Source of the DNA: Streptomyces lycii
GTDB taxonomy: Bacteria; Actinomycetota; Actinomycetes; Streptomycetales; Streptomycetaceae
Direction of reading: 5' to 3'
Assembly (NCBI RefSeq): GCF_009735685.1
Contig: NZ_WHPN01000344.1
Location: forward strand, 5,087 to 58,446
DNA: 53,360 bases
The notes under the pieces are model-generated. The model saw only the letters and a program-made list of their open reading frames with translations. It did not search any database and was not told where the DNA came from. The position numbers and the translations under genes are program-made. Shown piece by piece: positions 33,573 through 42,232 of this stretch (positions are counted from its first letter, which is position 1; each line of letters begins with the position of its first letter).

Positions 33573-34483
33573 CTGTCACATCACCTGCCGCGGCCCGCCC
33601 GGCACCCGCACGGGCACCGTCCGGCGGCTCCCGGTCCGCCGTGCCGCGTGCCCTGCTGCGGAACAAGCTCGCCGTCCTGGCGCTGGCCGTGCTCGCACTC
33701 CTGCTGGCCGCCGCCCTGTTCGCCCCGCTCGTCGCCCCCCACGATCCCAACGCGCAGAACCTCCTGATGCGGCTGCGGCCCCCCGCCTGGCAGGACGGCG
33801 GCACCCGCGCCCATCTCCTCGGCACCGACCAGCTCGGCCGGGACATGCTCTCGCGTGTCGTCCACGGTTCCCGGGTCTCGCTGCTCGTCGGCGCGGGAGC
33901 CGCCCTCCTCGCCGGCGTCATCGGCACCGCCGTCGGACTGGTCTCCGGCTACTTCGGCGGCTGGGCCGACCGGACGCTCATGCGGCTCGCCGACGTCCAG
34001 CTCGCCTTTCCGTCGCTGCTCCTGGCCCTGGCCGTCGTCGGCTTCCTCGGCTCGGGCCTCGGGTACGTGATCCTGGTGCTCGGCTTCACCGGCTGGGTCT
34101 CGTACGCCCGGGTCGTACGCTCCGAGGTGATGTCCCTGCGCACGCGGGACTTCGTCACCGAGGCCCGGGCCATCGGCGTCACCGACATCACCCTCATGCG
34201 CCGCCACCTGCTGCCCAACGTGATGGCGCCGCTGGCCACCATCGGCACCCTGCACGTCGCGGCCGCGATCGTCGCCGAGGCGTCCCTGAGCTATCTGGGC
34301 CTGGGCGTGCCCAAGGAGACGGTCACCTGGGGCTCCATGCTCTCCGACGGCCAGCTCTATCTGGGCACCTCCTGGTGGGCCGCCGTCTTCCCCGGCATCG
34401 CGCTGATGCTGACCTCACTCGCCATCAACATCACCGGCGACGCCCTGCGGGACGTCGCGGACCCGAAGGCGTACCGCCGATGA
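33569..34483 (+). CDS. ABC transporter permease (DppC/OppC type)
   Basis: This 304-aa partner permease has an Ala/Pro-rich N-terminal tail, then LAVLALAVLALLLAAALFAPL as first helix, HLLGTDQLGRDMLSR as the DppC signature, and the EAA loop TEARAIGVTDITLMRRHLLPN. Overlaps of 4 bp occur at both ends. It forms the translocation pore with the upstream subunit. Confidence 0.95.
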   Translation: MTVTSPAAARPAPARAPSGGSRSAVPRALLRNKLAVLALAVLALLLAAALFAPLVAPHDPNAQNLLMRLRPPAWQDGGTRAHLLGTDQLGRDMLSRVVHGSRVSLLVGAGAALLAGVIGTAVGLVSGYFGGWADRTLMRLADVQLAFPSLLLALAVVGFLGSGLGYVILVLGFTGWVSYARVVRSEVMSLRTRDFVTEARAIGVTDITLMRRHLLPNVMAPLATIGTLHVAAAIVAEASLSYLGLGVPKETVTWGSMLSDGQLYLGTSWWAAVFPGIALMLTSLAINITGDALRDVADPKAYRR

Positions 34484-35325
34484 CCCACGACCGACCCGCC
34501 CCCGACCCGTCCCGGCGGCCTGCGGACGAGCAGCCGCTGCTGGAGATCAACCACCTCGGCGTCGACTTCGCACTCGGCACCTCCGTCGTGCACGCCGTCC
34601 GGGACGTCTCCCTCCACGTCCGCGCCGGGGAAACCCTCGCCGTCGTCGGGGAGTCGGGCAGCGGGAAGACCGCCACCGCGCTGTCCGTGCTGCGGCTCAA
34701 CCCCAGCCCGCCCTGTGTCTACCCGAGCGGCGAAATCCTCTTCGACGGACACGACCTGCTCCGGCTCCCGGAGAAGCAGCTGGGGCGGATCCGCGGCCGC
34801 GACATCGCCATGGTCTTCCAGGACCCGATGACCTGCCTCGACCCGCTCCAGCGCGTCGGAGCGCAAGTGGCCGAGGTGCTCCGGCACCACACCGGCATGT
34901 CCCGCGCCGAGGCCCGGGAAGCCGCGCTCGCCGCGCTGGACGAGGTCGGCATCCCCGACCCCGCCCTCCGCTTCCGGCAGTACCCGCACGAGCTGTCCGG
35001 CGGCCTGCGCCAGCGCGTGATGATCGCGACGGCGCTGGTGGCCCGTCCCCGGCTGCTCATCGCCGACGAGCCGACCACCGCCCTGGACGTCACCGTGCAG
35101 CGGCAGATCCTCGATCTCCTCGTCGCCCTCCAGCACAAGCACCGGATGGCGGTCCTCCTGATCACCCACGACCTCGCGGTCGTCGCGGAGACCGCCGACC
35201 GCGTCGCGGTCATGAACCGGGGCGAGGTCGTCGAGACCGGTGACGTGCTGGACGTCTTCGAACACCCGGCCGACGACTACACCCGCACGTTGCTGGCCGC
35301 CACCCCGCGACTGGAGGCAGCATGA
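34480..35325 (+). CDS. ABC transporter ATPase (DppD/OppD type)
   Basis: This 281-aa nucleotide-binding subunit has Walker A GESGSGKT, Q-loop VFQDP, signature LSGGLRQR, Walker B LLIADEPT and the H-loop ITHDLAVV. The sequence stops soon after the canonical domain, lacking most of the oligopeptide/Fe-S C-terminal extension usual in DppD. It pairs with the next gene to form an asymmetric ATPase dimer. Coupled by ATGA overlaps on both sides. Confidence 0.95.
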   Translation: MTHDRPAPDPSRRPADEQPLLEINHLGVDFALGTSVVHAVRDVSLHVRAGETLAVVGESGSGKTATALSVLRLNPSPPCVYPSGEILFDGHDLLRLPEKQLGRIRGRDIAMVFQDPMTCLDPLQRVGAQVAEVLRHHTGMSRAEAREAALAALDEVGIPDPALRFRQYPHELSGGLRQRVMIATALVARPRLLIADEPTTALDVTVQRQILDLLVALQHKHRMAVLLITHDLAVVAETADRVAVMNRGEVVETGDVLDVFEHPADDYTRTLLAATPRLEAA

Positions 35326-36194
35326 GCCCCGAAGCCACCGCACCGGCGCCCGCGGCCGGAAAACCCCTGCTGGAACTCGTCGGCCTGCGCAAGGAATTCG
35401 GAACCGGCACGGTGAACGTCGCGGTCGACGACGTATCCCTCGAGGTGTACGAGGGCGAGACCCTGGCCCTGGTCGGCGAGTCCGGCTGCGGCAAGACCAC
35501 CCTCACCCGGCTGCTGCTCAAGCTCCTCCCGCCCACCGCCGGAAGCGTGCGCTTCGACGGACAGGACCTCGCCGCCCTCTCCGCGGCCGGCCTGCGCTCC
35601 GTGCGCCGCGAGATGCAAGTGGTCCTCCAGGACCCGTACTCCAGCATGAACCCGCGGATGCGCATCACCGACATCGTCGCCGAGCCACTGATCACCCACG
35701 ACCCGGCGGCACGCGGACGGCGCGCCCGGGCCCGCACCAGGGAACGGGTCGGCGAGCTGCTGGAGGCCGTGGGGCTGGACGCCGGCATCCAGGACCGCTA
35801 TCCGCACGAGTTCTCCGGCGGCCAGCGCCAGCGTGTCTCGATCGCCCGCGCCCTGGCGCTCCGACCCCGCCTGCTGGTCCTCGACGAACCCACCAGCGCC
35901 CTGGACGTCTCCGTGCAGGCCACCGTCCTCGACCTGCTGGCGGAGCTGCAGCAACGGCTCGGGCTCACCTATGTGTTCGTCTCGCACAACCTCGCCGTCG
36001 TACGGCAGGTGGCGGACCGGGTCGCCGTGATGCGCGGCGGCCGCCTGGTCGAGGTGGGCGCGGCGGAGGCGGTCCTGCGCACTCCGCGCCACCCCTACAC
36101 GCGGCAACTGCTCGACGCGGTGCCCGTGCTCGACCCGCGCAGAGGCCGCCGTGCCGCCGCCCGTCCGGCCCCGACGAGGGAAGAGAGCCGATGA
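35322..36194 (+). CDS. ABC transporter ATPase (DppF/OppF type)
   Basis: This 290-aa second ATPase has Walker A GESGCGKTT, Q-loop VLQDPYSSMNP, signature FSGGQRQR, Walker B LLVLDEPTSALDVS and H-loop VSHNLAVV. Its stop overlaps another ATG (ATGA at 36191-36194) preceded by GAGGGAAGAG, as at every other junction of this operon, but no gene continues from it. The convergent ROK gene ends 11 bp later. This hints at a lost operon member. Confidence 0.95.
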   Translation: MSPEATAPAPAAGKPLLELVGLRKEFGTGTVNVAVDDVSLEVYEGETLALVGESGCGKTTLTRLLLKLLPPTAGSVRFDGQDLAALSAAGLRSVRREMQVVLQDPYSSMNPRMRITDIVAEPLITHDPAARGRRARARTRERVGELLEAVGLDAGIQDRYPHEFSGGQRQRVSIARALALRPRLLVLDEPTSALDVSVQATVLDLLAELQQRLGLTYVFVSHNLAVVRQVADRVAVMRGGRLVEVGAAEAVLRTPRHPYTRQLLDAVPVLDPRRGRRAAARPAPTREESR

Positions 36195-36205
36195 CCGCCC
36201 GCACC

Positions 36206-37165
36206 CTATGCGCGGGACAGCACCAGTCCCGCGCCGCCGAGCAGCGCGACGTCGTCGACGGCTGCCGTGCTGACCAGCACCCGGGGCTGCTCGGCGCCCT
36301 CGAAGGCACCGGCCTCGCGCAGCCGCTCCTCCAGCGCGGCGCGGAACCCCTCACCACCCTCGCGCGCCTCGCCGTGCAGGATGAAGAGGCCGGGCGCGAA
36401 GAGCTGCTGCATGTTCGCCAGCCCCAGCGCGAGGTTCCGCACGTACTCCTCCACCACCCGCCCGGCGGATTCGCCCCCGCGGTTCACCAGCGCGTCCAGC
36501 GACGTGTCGTCCCCGAGTCCCGCGGCACGAGCCCGGGCCCGCAGCCAGCCGGTGGTGGCCAAGGTCTTCCAGCAGCCCCGCTTCCCGCAGGTGCACCGCT
36601 CACCGGTGGCCGCCACGGTCATGTGCGCGCCGCTGCGCCCGCCGGGCGGGGCCACCACCTCGCCGTCGTAGAGGATGCCCACCCCGAGCACCTCGCCGGT
36701 CGAGACCGACGCGAAGGACCGCCGTCCACGCCCCGCGCCGAACCAGCGGTCGCCGAGCACCTGGAGCCGCGCCCGGTGCTCCACCCGCACGCTCGCCCCG
36801 GTGAGCGCGGCGAGCCGCTCCGTGACCGGGTACCCGCGCAGTCCGGGTACGTCGTTCACCTCCAGGATCAGTCCCGCCCGGGGATCCACCAGCCCGGCGG
36901 CGGCCACCCCGATGCCCCGGATCGCGTGACCGGCGAAGATCCCGGCCGCTTCGGCCAGTGCCGCACCGATGTCCGCCGGGGCGGCGGTGGCCGCGTCGTA
37001 CGACGTCTCGGCGCGGTCCACGATCTCGCCCGCCACGGACAGCACGGCGGCCCTCACCCGGCCCGGGACCAGCTCGACGGCCCCCAGCCGCCGCGGTGCC
37101 GGGGGAGCGGCCGGTCGCGGCGCTGCCTCGGTGACCAGCCGCAACGGAGAACGTTTGTGGACCAT
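36206..37165 (-). CDS. ROK-family protein lacking kinase residues (putative sensor or pseudokinase)
   Basis: This 319-aa ROK-fold protein has the zinc motif C191-x-C193-x4-C198 (CTCGKRGC) and GVAAAGLVD. The phosphate-binding DxGGT near the N-terminus is replaced by GAVELVPGRVR. The catalytic Asp of the usual VENDAN is replaced by VEHRAR (H130-R131). No helix-turn-helix precedes the domain; the first ~27 residues are a Pro/Ala-rich tail. It is therefore unlikely to phosphorylate a sugar. It may bind a sugar ligand as a sensor or structural partner. It sits between the importer and the hydrolase/dehydratase pair, in opposite orientation. Confidence 0.83.
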   Translation of the reverse strand: MVHKRSPLRLVTEAAPRPAAPPAPRRLGAVELVPGRVRAAVLSVAGEIVDRAETSYDAATAAPADIGAALAEAAGIFAGHAIRGIGVAAAGLVDPRAGLILEVNDVPGLRGYPVTERLAALTGASVRVEHRARLQVLGDRWFGAGRGRRSFASVSTGEVLGVGILYDGEVVAPPGGRSGAHMTVAATGERCTCGKRGCWKTLATTGWLRARARAAGLGDDTSLDALVNRGGESAGRVVEEYVRNLALGLANMQQLFAPGLFILHGEAREGGEGFRAALEERLREAGAFEGAEQPRVLVSTAAVDDVALLGGAGLVLSRA

Positions 37166-37206
37166 GCGCCGACTCTGCCACGGCCCTGTTTCGGAGAGGT
37201 AGGACC

Positions 37207-37971
37207 GTGAGCCAATCGAGACTGAGCGCCCTCACCTGGCGCGAGGTGCGGCGGGCCGGGGAGCGGGGCATCGCCCTGCTGCCCATCGGCTCGCAGGAGC
37301 AGCACGCCGGGCACCTCCCGATGGGAACCGACACCCTGCTGGTCGAGGCCGTCGTGGACCGGGCGCTGGACGTCCTCGGCCGGGAGGACTCCGCGCCCGA
37401 GCTGGTCCGGTTGCCGGTGCTGCCCTTCGGGCACAGCCCGCACCATCTGTTCGCCGCCGCCGTCTCGCTCTCCGCGGCGACGCTGGGCGCGGTCCTGGAG
37501 GAGGTCCTGGACTCGCTGGCGGCCAGCGGCCACCGCCGCGTCGTGGTCGTCAACGGGCACGGCGGCAACGACGAGGTCATGCGGCTCGCCGTGAAGCGGT
37601 TCGCGCTGCGTTCACCGGTGACGGTCGCCGCCTGCTCGTACTGGACCCTCACCGCGGGGGAGGAGGAAGCGGGCCGGCCGGAGGTCACCCCCGGACATGC
37701 CGGCTGGTTCGAGACCTCGCTGATGCTGGCCGCCCACCCGGAACTGGTGCGCACACCGGTGCCGGCCCGCGCCTCCGTCGAACCGCCGCCCCTGTTCGAC
37801 AACCCGCCCTACGCGGGCCTGACCGTGGAACGCCACGGGGAGTGGGAGCGGGTCGACGGCTCCACGGACGACGCCTCCGACGCCGACGCGGCCCGCGGCG
37901 CCCGGCTGCTGGACGACCGGGCGCGGGGGCTGGCCCGCGCGATCCGGGCCTTCGACACGGCGACGCGCTGA
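37207..37971 (+). CDS. Creatininase-family metal-dependent amidohydrolase
   Basis: This 254-aa protein has all the creatininase hallmarks: GSQEQHAGHLPMGTD (metal ligands Glu/His/Asp), VVVNGHGGNDEV and PGHAGWFETSLML. Family members open cyclic amides such as creatinine or hydrolyse formamides and related C-N bonds, including steps in riboflavin/F420, mycofactocin and inositol metabolism, so the exact reaction is open. It starts at GTG after GAGAGGTAGG. The enolase-superfamily gene follows 68 bp later on the same strand, a likely two-gene catabolic unit. Confidence 0.93.
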   Translation: MSQSRLSALTWREVRRAGERGIALLPIGSQEQHAGHLPMGTDTLLVEAVVDRALDVLGREDSAPELVRLPVLPFGHSPHHLFAAAVSLSAATLGAVLEEVLDSLAASGHRRVVVVNGHGGNDEVMRLAVKRFALRSPVTVAACSYWTLTAGEEEAGRPEVTPGHAGWFETSLMLAAHPELVRTPVPARASVEPPPLFDNPPYAGLTVERHGEWERVDGSTDDASDADAARGARLLDDRARGLARAIRAFDTATR

Positions 37972-38039
37972 GCACCTCCCGGCGAGCGTGCGCGGGTCCC
38001 GCCACGAGCCGGTCACCCCGATGACGCGAGGAGAAGAAC

Positions 38040-39167
38040 ATGAAGATCACCGATGTCGACGTGTGGGTCGTCAACCTGCCGCTCGTCAACCCGTTCACCA
38101 GTTCCTTCGAGACCAAGACGGGGGAGACGCGCACCGTGGTGCGCATCCGCACCGACGACGGCGTCGAGGGCTGGGGCGAGACGATGTGGGGCAGGCCGGT
38201 CGCCGCGATCGTCCGGTCGATGGCCCCGGACCTGATCGGCACCAGCCCGTTCGCGCTGGAGAGCTTCCACCGCAAGCAGCACATGGTGCCGTTCTTCCAC
38301 GGTTACCTCGGCTACGCGGCGATCGCCGCCGTCGACGTCGCCTGCTGGGACGCGATGGGCAAGGCCACCGGGCAGTCCGTGACCGACCTGCTGGGCGGCC
38401 CCGTGCGGGACGAGGTGCCGATCACCGCGCTCGTCACCCGCGCCGACGCTCCGGGCGCGGGGGGAGCGGACCTGCCCGCGGTGCTGGCGGAGCATGCCGT
38501 ACGCGTGGTGACGGAGGGCGGCTTCGAGGCCGTCAAGCTCAAGGGAACGAAGGACTGCGCGGGGGATGTCGCCATCCTGCGGGCGGTGCGCCAGGCGCTG
38601 CCCGCGGTGAACCTGCGCGTCGATCCGAACGCGGCCTGGTCCGTTCCCGACTCGGTACGCGCCGGGATCGCGCTGGAGGAACTGGACCTGGAGTACCTGG
38701 AGGACCCGTGTGCCGGAATCGAGGGCATGAGCCAGGTGAAGGCGAAGGTGCGCATCCCGCTGTGCACCAACATGTGCGTCGTCCGCTTCGAGGAATTCGC
38801 GCCCGCCATGCGGCTGAACGCGGTGGACGTCATCCACGGTGACGTCTACAAGTGGGGCGGCATCGCGGCGACCAAGGCGCTCGCCGCGCACTGCGAGACC
38901 TTCGGCCTGGGCATGAACCTGCACAGCGGGGGAGAACTCGGCATCGCCACCGCGGCACACCTGGCCGTCGTCGCCGCCACACCCGTACTCTCCCGCGCGA
39001 TCGACAGCATGTACTACCTGCACGCGGACGACATCATCGAACCGCTGCACCTGGAGAACGGCCGGCTGCGGGTGCCGGCCGGGCCGGGCCTGGGCGTCAG
39101 CGTGGACGAGGACAAGCTCCGGCACTACGCCGCGGTCAACGAGCGGGACGGTGACCTGACGGGATGA
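38040..39167 (+). CDS. Enolase-superfamily enzyme, glucarate-dehydratase-like
   Basis: This 375-aa protein has the mandelate racemase/muconate cycloisomerase fold. The second-strand catalytic pair is KLK in EAVKLKGTKD. Mg ligands lie in RVDPNAAWS and LEDPCAG, and the third sits near the TNM block. TNMCVVRFEEF and GLGMNLHSGGELGIA resemble glucarate-dehydratase-type members, with the His as base, rather than dipeptide epimerases, which have a Lys on strand six. The likely reaction is dehydration of an acid sugar, but specificity cannot be set from sequence. GAGGAGAAGAAC precedes the ATG. Confidence 0.9.
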   Translation: MKITDVDVWVVNLPLVNPFTSSFETKTGETRTVVRIRTDDGVEGWGETMWGRPVAAIVRSMAPDLIGTSPFALESFHRKQHMVPFFHGYLGYAAIAAVDVACWDAMGKATGQSVTDLLGGPVRDEVPITALVTRADAPGAGGADLPAVLAEHAVRVVTEGGFEAVKLKGTKDCAGDVAILRAVRQALPAVNLRVDPNAAWSVPDSVRAGIALEELDLEYLEDPCAGIEGMSQVKAKVRIPLCTNMCVVRFEEFAPAMRLNAVDVIHGDVYKWGGIAATKALAAHCETFGLGMNLHSGGELGIATAAHLAVVAATPVLSRAIDSMYYLHADDIIEPLHLENGRLRVPAGPGLGVSVDEDKLRHYAAVNERDGDLTG

Positions 39168-39514
39168 GTGGACGGACCGGCGGGCGGGCGGTGCACGCGC
39201 CCGGCGCTCCCCCCGCCCCCGTCGCGCCCTGCCGAGCACCGGCCGGGCGGGAAACCCGGCAGCACAACAGCGAAAGCCCAGAAGCGAAAAGCACAGAGGC
39301 GCAGGAGCACAGAGGCGCAGGAGCACAGAGGCGCAGGAGTGCAGACGCCCAGGAGCGAGGAATCGCAGAAGCGCGAAAGCACAGAAACGGGCAATGAGCG
39401 CCCCGGGCGGGTGATACCGGCAGTCGTGCCCGGACTCGTCGGAAAACGGTCATCGGCCCGGAGGCCGGCTTCTGCCGTAGGGTGCATTCGGCACAGGGCG
39501 GACAGGAGACTGAG
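39168..39514. other. Intergenic region with a tandem repeat array
   Basis: No gene is supported. A 16-bp repeat occupies 39291-39354 and is followed by looser GCAGAAGCGCGAAAGCACAG variants to ~39390. The promoter of the downstream AlkD-like gene should lie in 39420-39500. Confidence 0.6.
39291..39354. repeat. 16-bp tandem repeat (three perfect units and one degenerate)
   Basis: GCACAGAGGCGCAGGA is at 39291-39306, 39307-39322 and 39323-39338, with the variant GTGCAGACGCCCAGGA at 39339-39354. The purine-rich bias of one strand contrasts with the surroundings. Confidence 0.9.
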
Positions 39515-40186
39515 ATGGCCGGGACGACGGTGACCGAGGTGATGGCCGAACTGGCCGAACTCGAGGACCCGAAGGTACGCGAGGTGAACGAGAGACACGG
39601 TGACGATCACGGTGTGAATCTCGGCAAGCTGCGCGCGCTCGCGAAGCGGCTGAAGACACAGCAGGAACTCGCGCGCCGGCTCTGGGCCACGGAGGACACC
39701 CCGGCGAGACTGCTGGCGCTCCTGATCTGCCGCCCGAAGTCGTTCGAGCGCGACGAATTGGACGCCATGCTGCGCGAGGCGCGCACACCCAAGGTGCACG
39801 ACTGGCTCGTGAATTACGTGGCGAAGAAAAGCCCGCACGCCGAAGAGCTGCGCCTTGCCTGGTCCGCCGACGCGGATCCGGTGGTCGCGAGTGCCGGCTG
39901 GGCGCTGACGGCCGAACGCGTCACGAAGAAGCCCGAGGGCCTGGACCTCGCGGGACTGCTCGATGTCATCGAGGCGGAGATGAAGGACGCCCCGGACCGG
40001 CTGCAGTGGGCGATGAACAACTGCCTGGCTCAGATCGGGATCGCCCACGCCGAGCACCGCACCCGTGCCATCGCCATCGGCAACCGCCTGGAGGTGCTCA
40101 AGGACTATCCGACGTCTCCGGGCTGCACTTCTCCGTTCGCTCCCGTCTGGATCAACGAAATGGTCCGGCGGCAGCAGGGCGGTTAG
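39515..40186 (+). CDS. AlkD-like HEAT-repeat DNA alkylation repair protein
   Basis: This 223-aa all-helical protein matches the DNA alkylation repair (AlkD/HEAT-like) family: EVMAELAELEDPKVREVNER at the start, LGKLRALAKRLKTQQELARRLW, VHDWLVNYVAKKS and a C-terminal APVWINEMVRRQ. AlkD is a base-excising glycosylase for bulky cationic alkylpurines, such as those produced by yatakemycin-type compounds. It starts at ATG after CAGGAGACTGAG. It may protect against alkylating metabolites; no such biosynthesis is in this window. Confidence 0.85.
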   Translation: MAGTTVTEVMAELAELEDPKVREVNERHGDDHGVNLGKLRALAKRLKTQQELARRLWATEDTPARLLALLICRPKSFERDELDAMLREARTPKVHDWLVNYVAKKSPHAEELRLAWSADADPVVASAGWALTAERVTKKPEGLDLAGLLDVIEAEMKDAPDRLQWAMNNCLAQIGIAHAEHRTRAIAIGNRLEVLKDYPTSPGCTSPFAPVWINEMVRRQQGG

Positions 40187-40577
40187 CGGGATTGACGTTC
40201 CGGCGGAGAGGCGTTTCCGTTCCGCCTGGTCCGCCTGGTCCGCCTGGTCCGCCTGGTCCGCCTGGTCCGCCTGGTCCGCCTGGTCCGCCTTTTCGCCTTT
40301 TCGCACGGGCACCGCCTCAGCAGCGGGCTGCCTTTACCCGACGCCGGAGCGAAGGGAATCAACAGCCCTGGAATCGCGCCGGAGAGTCACCGGAGCCCCG
40401 GAATCGCGCTGGAGATCCACCGGAACCCGTTGCCGGGAGCGGTCGACCGGCGGGACGGCACCGTGAACCGAATCCCGGCATTGGCGCCATTTCAACGCGT
40501 ATACGGGACGAGACCGGCCTTTCGCGCCCCTTGATCCGGATTGCAACCCGCCGCCCGCGCGCCGCGTCCTTGTGGGC
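40187..40577. other. Gene-free region carrying a 9-bp tandem repeat
   Basis: Besides the array at 40221-40290, it holds GGAATCGCGCCGGAGAGTCACCGG-like direct repeats around 40370-40420 (GAATCGCGC-GGAGA twice). No gene with family-like sequence is visible. Confidence 0.6.
40221..40290. repeat. 9-bp tandem repeat (seven units plus a partial)
   Basis: TCCGCCTGG is repeated without error seven times from 40221 to 40283, ending in TCCGCCT. It lies 34 bp after the AlkD-like stop. Confidence 0.93.
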
Positions 40578-41069
40578 GTGACCGAACCACCCGGCCTCCC
40601 CGGCCCCGCCGACCACACCGACTCCGACGGCGACGAAGCGTCCCTCCGTCCCGGCCCGCTGTGGCGCCATGCCCTGTGGGTGGCGGGCGTCACCGCCTTC
40701 GGGGCGGGCATGGCCTGGGCCAACGCGTCGCACCGCGTCGGCCCCGACGAGTACGGGATACCGCTCGCGGTTCCGGGGCAGGTGTGGCCGTACCTGCTGA
40801 CCTGGATCGCGACCGGTCTGACGGTGGCAGCCGCGCTGCGGGCCGCCGCCACGAGGGTTCCGCTGGTCTGCCCGGAGGTGCCCGCGATCGTGCTCACCTT
40901 CATGGGCGCCCGGCTCTCACTGGGCTGGCGGCCGGAGCCGCCGGCGCTCTGTGCGATGGTCGCGGTCGCGCTGACGGTGACGGTCGTATGGTGCGCCGTG
41001 GCGCTGCGCCACGGCCTTCCCGGCCAGGGCGGGCGGCGCGTCGCCGATGACGGCCGTCGGGCCGGGTAG
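40578..41069 (+). CDS. Small integral membrane protein of unknown function
   Basis: This 163-aa protein has a polar N-terminus of ~35 residues followed by four predicted transmembrane helices: WVAGVTAFGAGMAWA, YLLTWIATGLTVAAAL, an AIVLTFMGARL segment and AMVAVALTVTVVWCAVAL. It resembles small DUF-type actinobacterial membrane proteins, but I recognise no named family. GTG at 40578 was chosen; another GTG lies two codons upstream. It converges with the pirin gene across a 22-bp palindrome. Confidence 0.7.
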   Translation: MTEPPGLPGPADHTDSDGDEASLRPGPLWRHALWVAGVTAFGAGMAWANASHRVGPDEYGIPLAVPGQVWPYLLTWIATGLTVAAALRAAATRVPLVCPEVPAIVLTFMGARLSLGWRPEPPALCAMVAVALTVTVVWCAVALRHGLPGQGGRRVADDGRRAG

Positions 41070-41075
41070 GGGCGG

Positions 41076-41097
41076 ACCGGCGGCGGCCGCCGCCGGT
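41076..41097. terminator. 22-bp perfect palindrome between convergent genes
   Basis: The segment reads ACCGGCGGCGG followed exactly by its reverse complement. It fills most of the 31-bp gap between two gene ends and probably acts as a bidirectional terminator. Confidence 0.65.
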
Positions 41098-41100
41098 AAC

Positions 41101-42057
41101 TCAGGCGGGGCGGCCGTGTGGTGTGCCGGGCAGGCGCGGCAGGGCGGGCGCCGGCAACGGATCGCCGTTGTACCCCTCCACCCGCCCGAATCTCCGCCCG
41201 GCCACCCAGTCCTCCCGGGCCTGCTTGACCGCGTCGTGGGAACCGCCGACGAAGTTCCACCACATGACGATCGGCTCCTCGAACGGCTCGCCGCCGATGA
41301 GCAGGGCCCGCGTCGGCTCCCGTACGTCGATCCGCAGTTCGTCGCGGCCCCGGCCCAGATAGCCGAGCCGTCCCGGCCGCAGCGGTTCGCCGTGGACGGC
41401 GATCTCACCCTCCAGGACCACGACCGCGTACTCGAAGCCGGTCCGCAGCGGCACGGTCGTGGACCGGTGCAGAGCCAGCTCGGCGCCCATCAGCGGTGTG
41501 TCGTGCCGGGCGGGGCTGGTGAGACCGCCGAACTCGCCCATGAGCACGGTCGCCACGGCCCCGTCCAGCTCGCCCCGCGGCAGTTCCGCGTGGTGCTCGA
41601 AGGCCGCGGGCCCGTGCCGGGTCGCCTCCGGCAGTGCCACCCACAGCTGGATGCCCTCCAGGACGCCGCGGTAGTGCCCGGTGTCCACCTCGGCGTGCGA
41701 GACGGCGTTGCCGGCGGTCATCAGATTGAGCTGACCGGGCTTGATCACCTGTTCCGAGCCCAGGCTGTCGAGGTGCAGCGCCTGGCCGTCGGTGAGCCAG
41801 GTGACGGTCTGGAGCCCGATGTGGGGGTGCGGCCCGATGTCCAGGCCGCTGTTCCCGGTGATGTCGGCGGGGCCCATGTGGTCGGCGAAGCACCAGGCGC
41901 CCACCGTACGGCGGCCCCGGCGCGGCAGCGCCCGCCGGACGCGCAGCCCGCCGATCCGCGCCTCGCGGCTGTCACCGACCTCGACGCAGGGCGCCGACGG
42001 GTGTCCGGTGTCGGCGCGGGAAGCCGGCGCGTCGACCGTGCTGACGGGTCCGCTCAT
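41101..42057 (-). CDS. Pirin-family bicupin protein
   Basis: This 318-aa protein has the N-terminal pirin cupin (WCFADHMGPADI, IGPHPHIGLQTVTWL with metal-binding His residues, and the family NLMTAGNAVSHAEV) and a C-terminal cupin. Pirins bind iron or another metal; some oxidise quercetin, others modulate enzymes or transcription. The start is the ATG giving MSGPVSTVD, preceded by AGAAGAGG. It diverges from terD across 175 bp. Confidence 0.93.
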   Translation of the reverse strand: MSGPVSTVDAPASRADTGHPSAPCVEVGDSREARIGGLRVRRALPRRGRRTVGAWCFADHMGPADITGNSGLDIGPHPHIGLQTVTWLTDGQALHLDSLGSEQVIKPGQLNLMTAGNAVSHAEVDTGHYRGVLEGIQLWVALPEATRHGPAAFEHHAELPRGELDGAVATVLMGEFGGLTSPARHDTPLMGAELALHRSTTVPLRTGFEYAVVVLEGEIAVHGEPLRPGRLGYLGRGRDELRIDVREPTRALLIGGEPFEEPIVMWWNFVGGSHDAVKQAREDWVAGRRFGRVEGYNGDPLPAPALPRLPGTPHGRPA

Positions 42058-42232
42058 GACAGAACCTCTTCTCCGTACGGGCACCGGCGGACCGGCACCC
42101 CGGGTGGGCGTCACACGCCGCGCCGCACCCCGAGGCGATTCCGAAACGGTGCAAAACGCCCCGGGTGGGCCGTACCCGGAGGAGACCAGGCACACTTCAG
42201 GCACAGCGTTCTCACCATCAAGAGGATCACAC

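Noticed and set aside
38040..39167. L-Ala-D/L-Glu (dipeptide) epimerase assignment for the enolase-superfamily enzyme
   Set aside because: The strand-six catalytic Lys block of dipeptide epimerases is not seen; the TNM and LHSGGELGI regions fit the glucarate-dehydratase-like group better.
39291..39354. Possible CRISPR-like array
   Set aside because: Units are 16 bp and directly abutting with no unique spacers, and no cas genes are nearby.
40006..40581. Collagen-like GPP-repeat protein
   Set aside because: The GPPGPP run is just the 9-bp intergenic repeat read in one frame. The start lies inside the AlkD-like gene in a wrong frame, and flanking residues show no signal peptide or domain.
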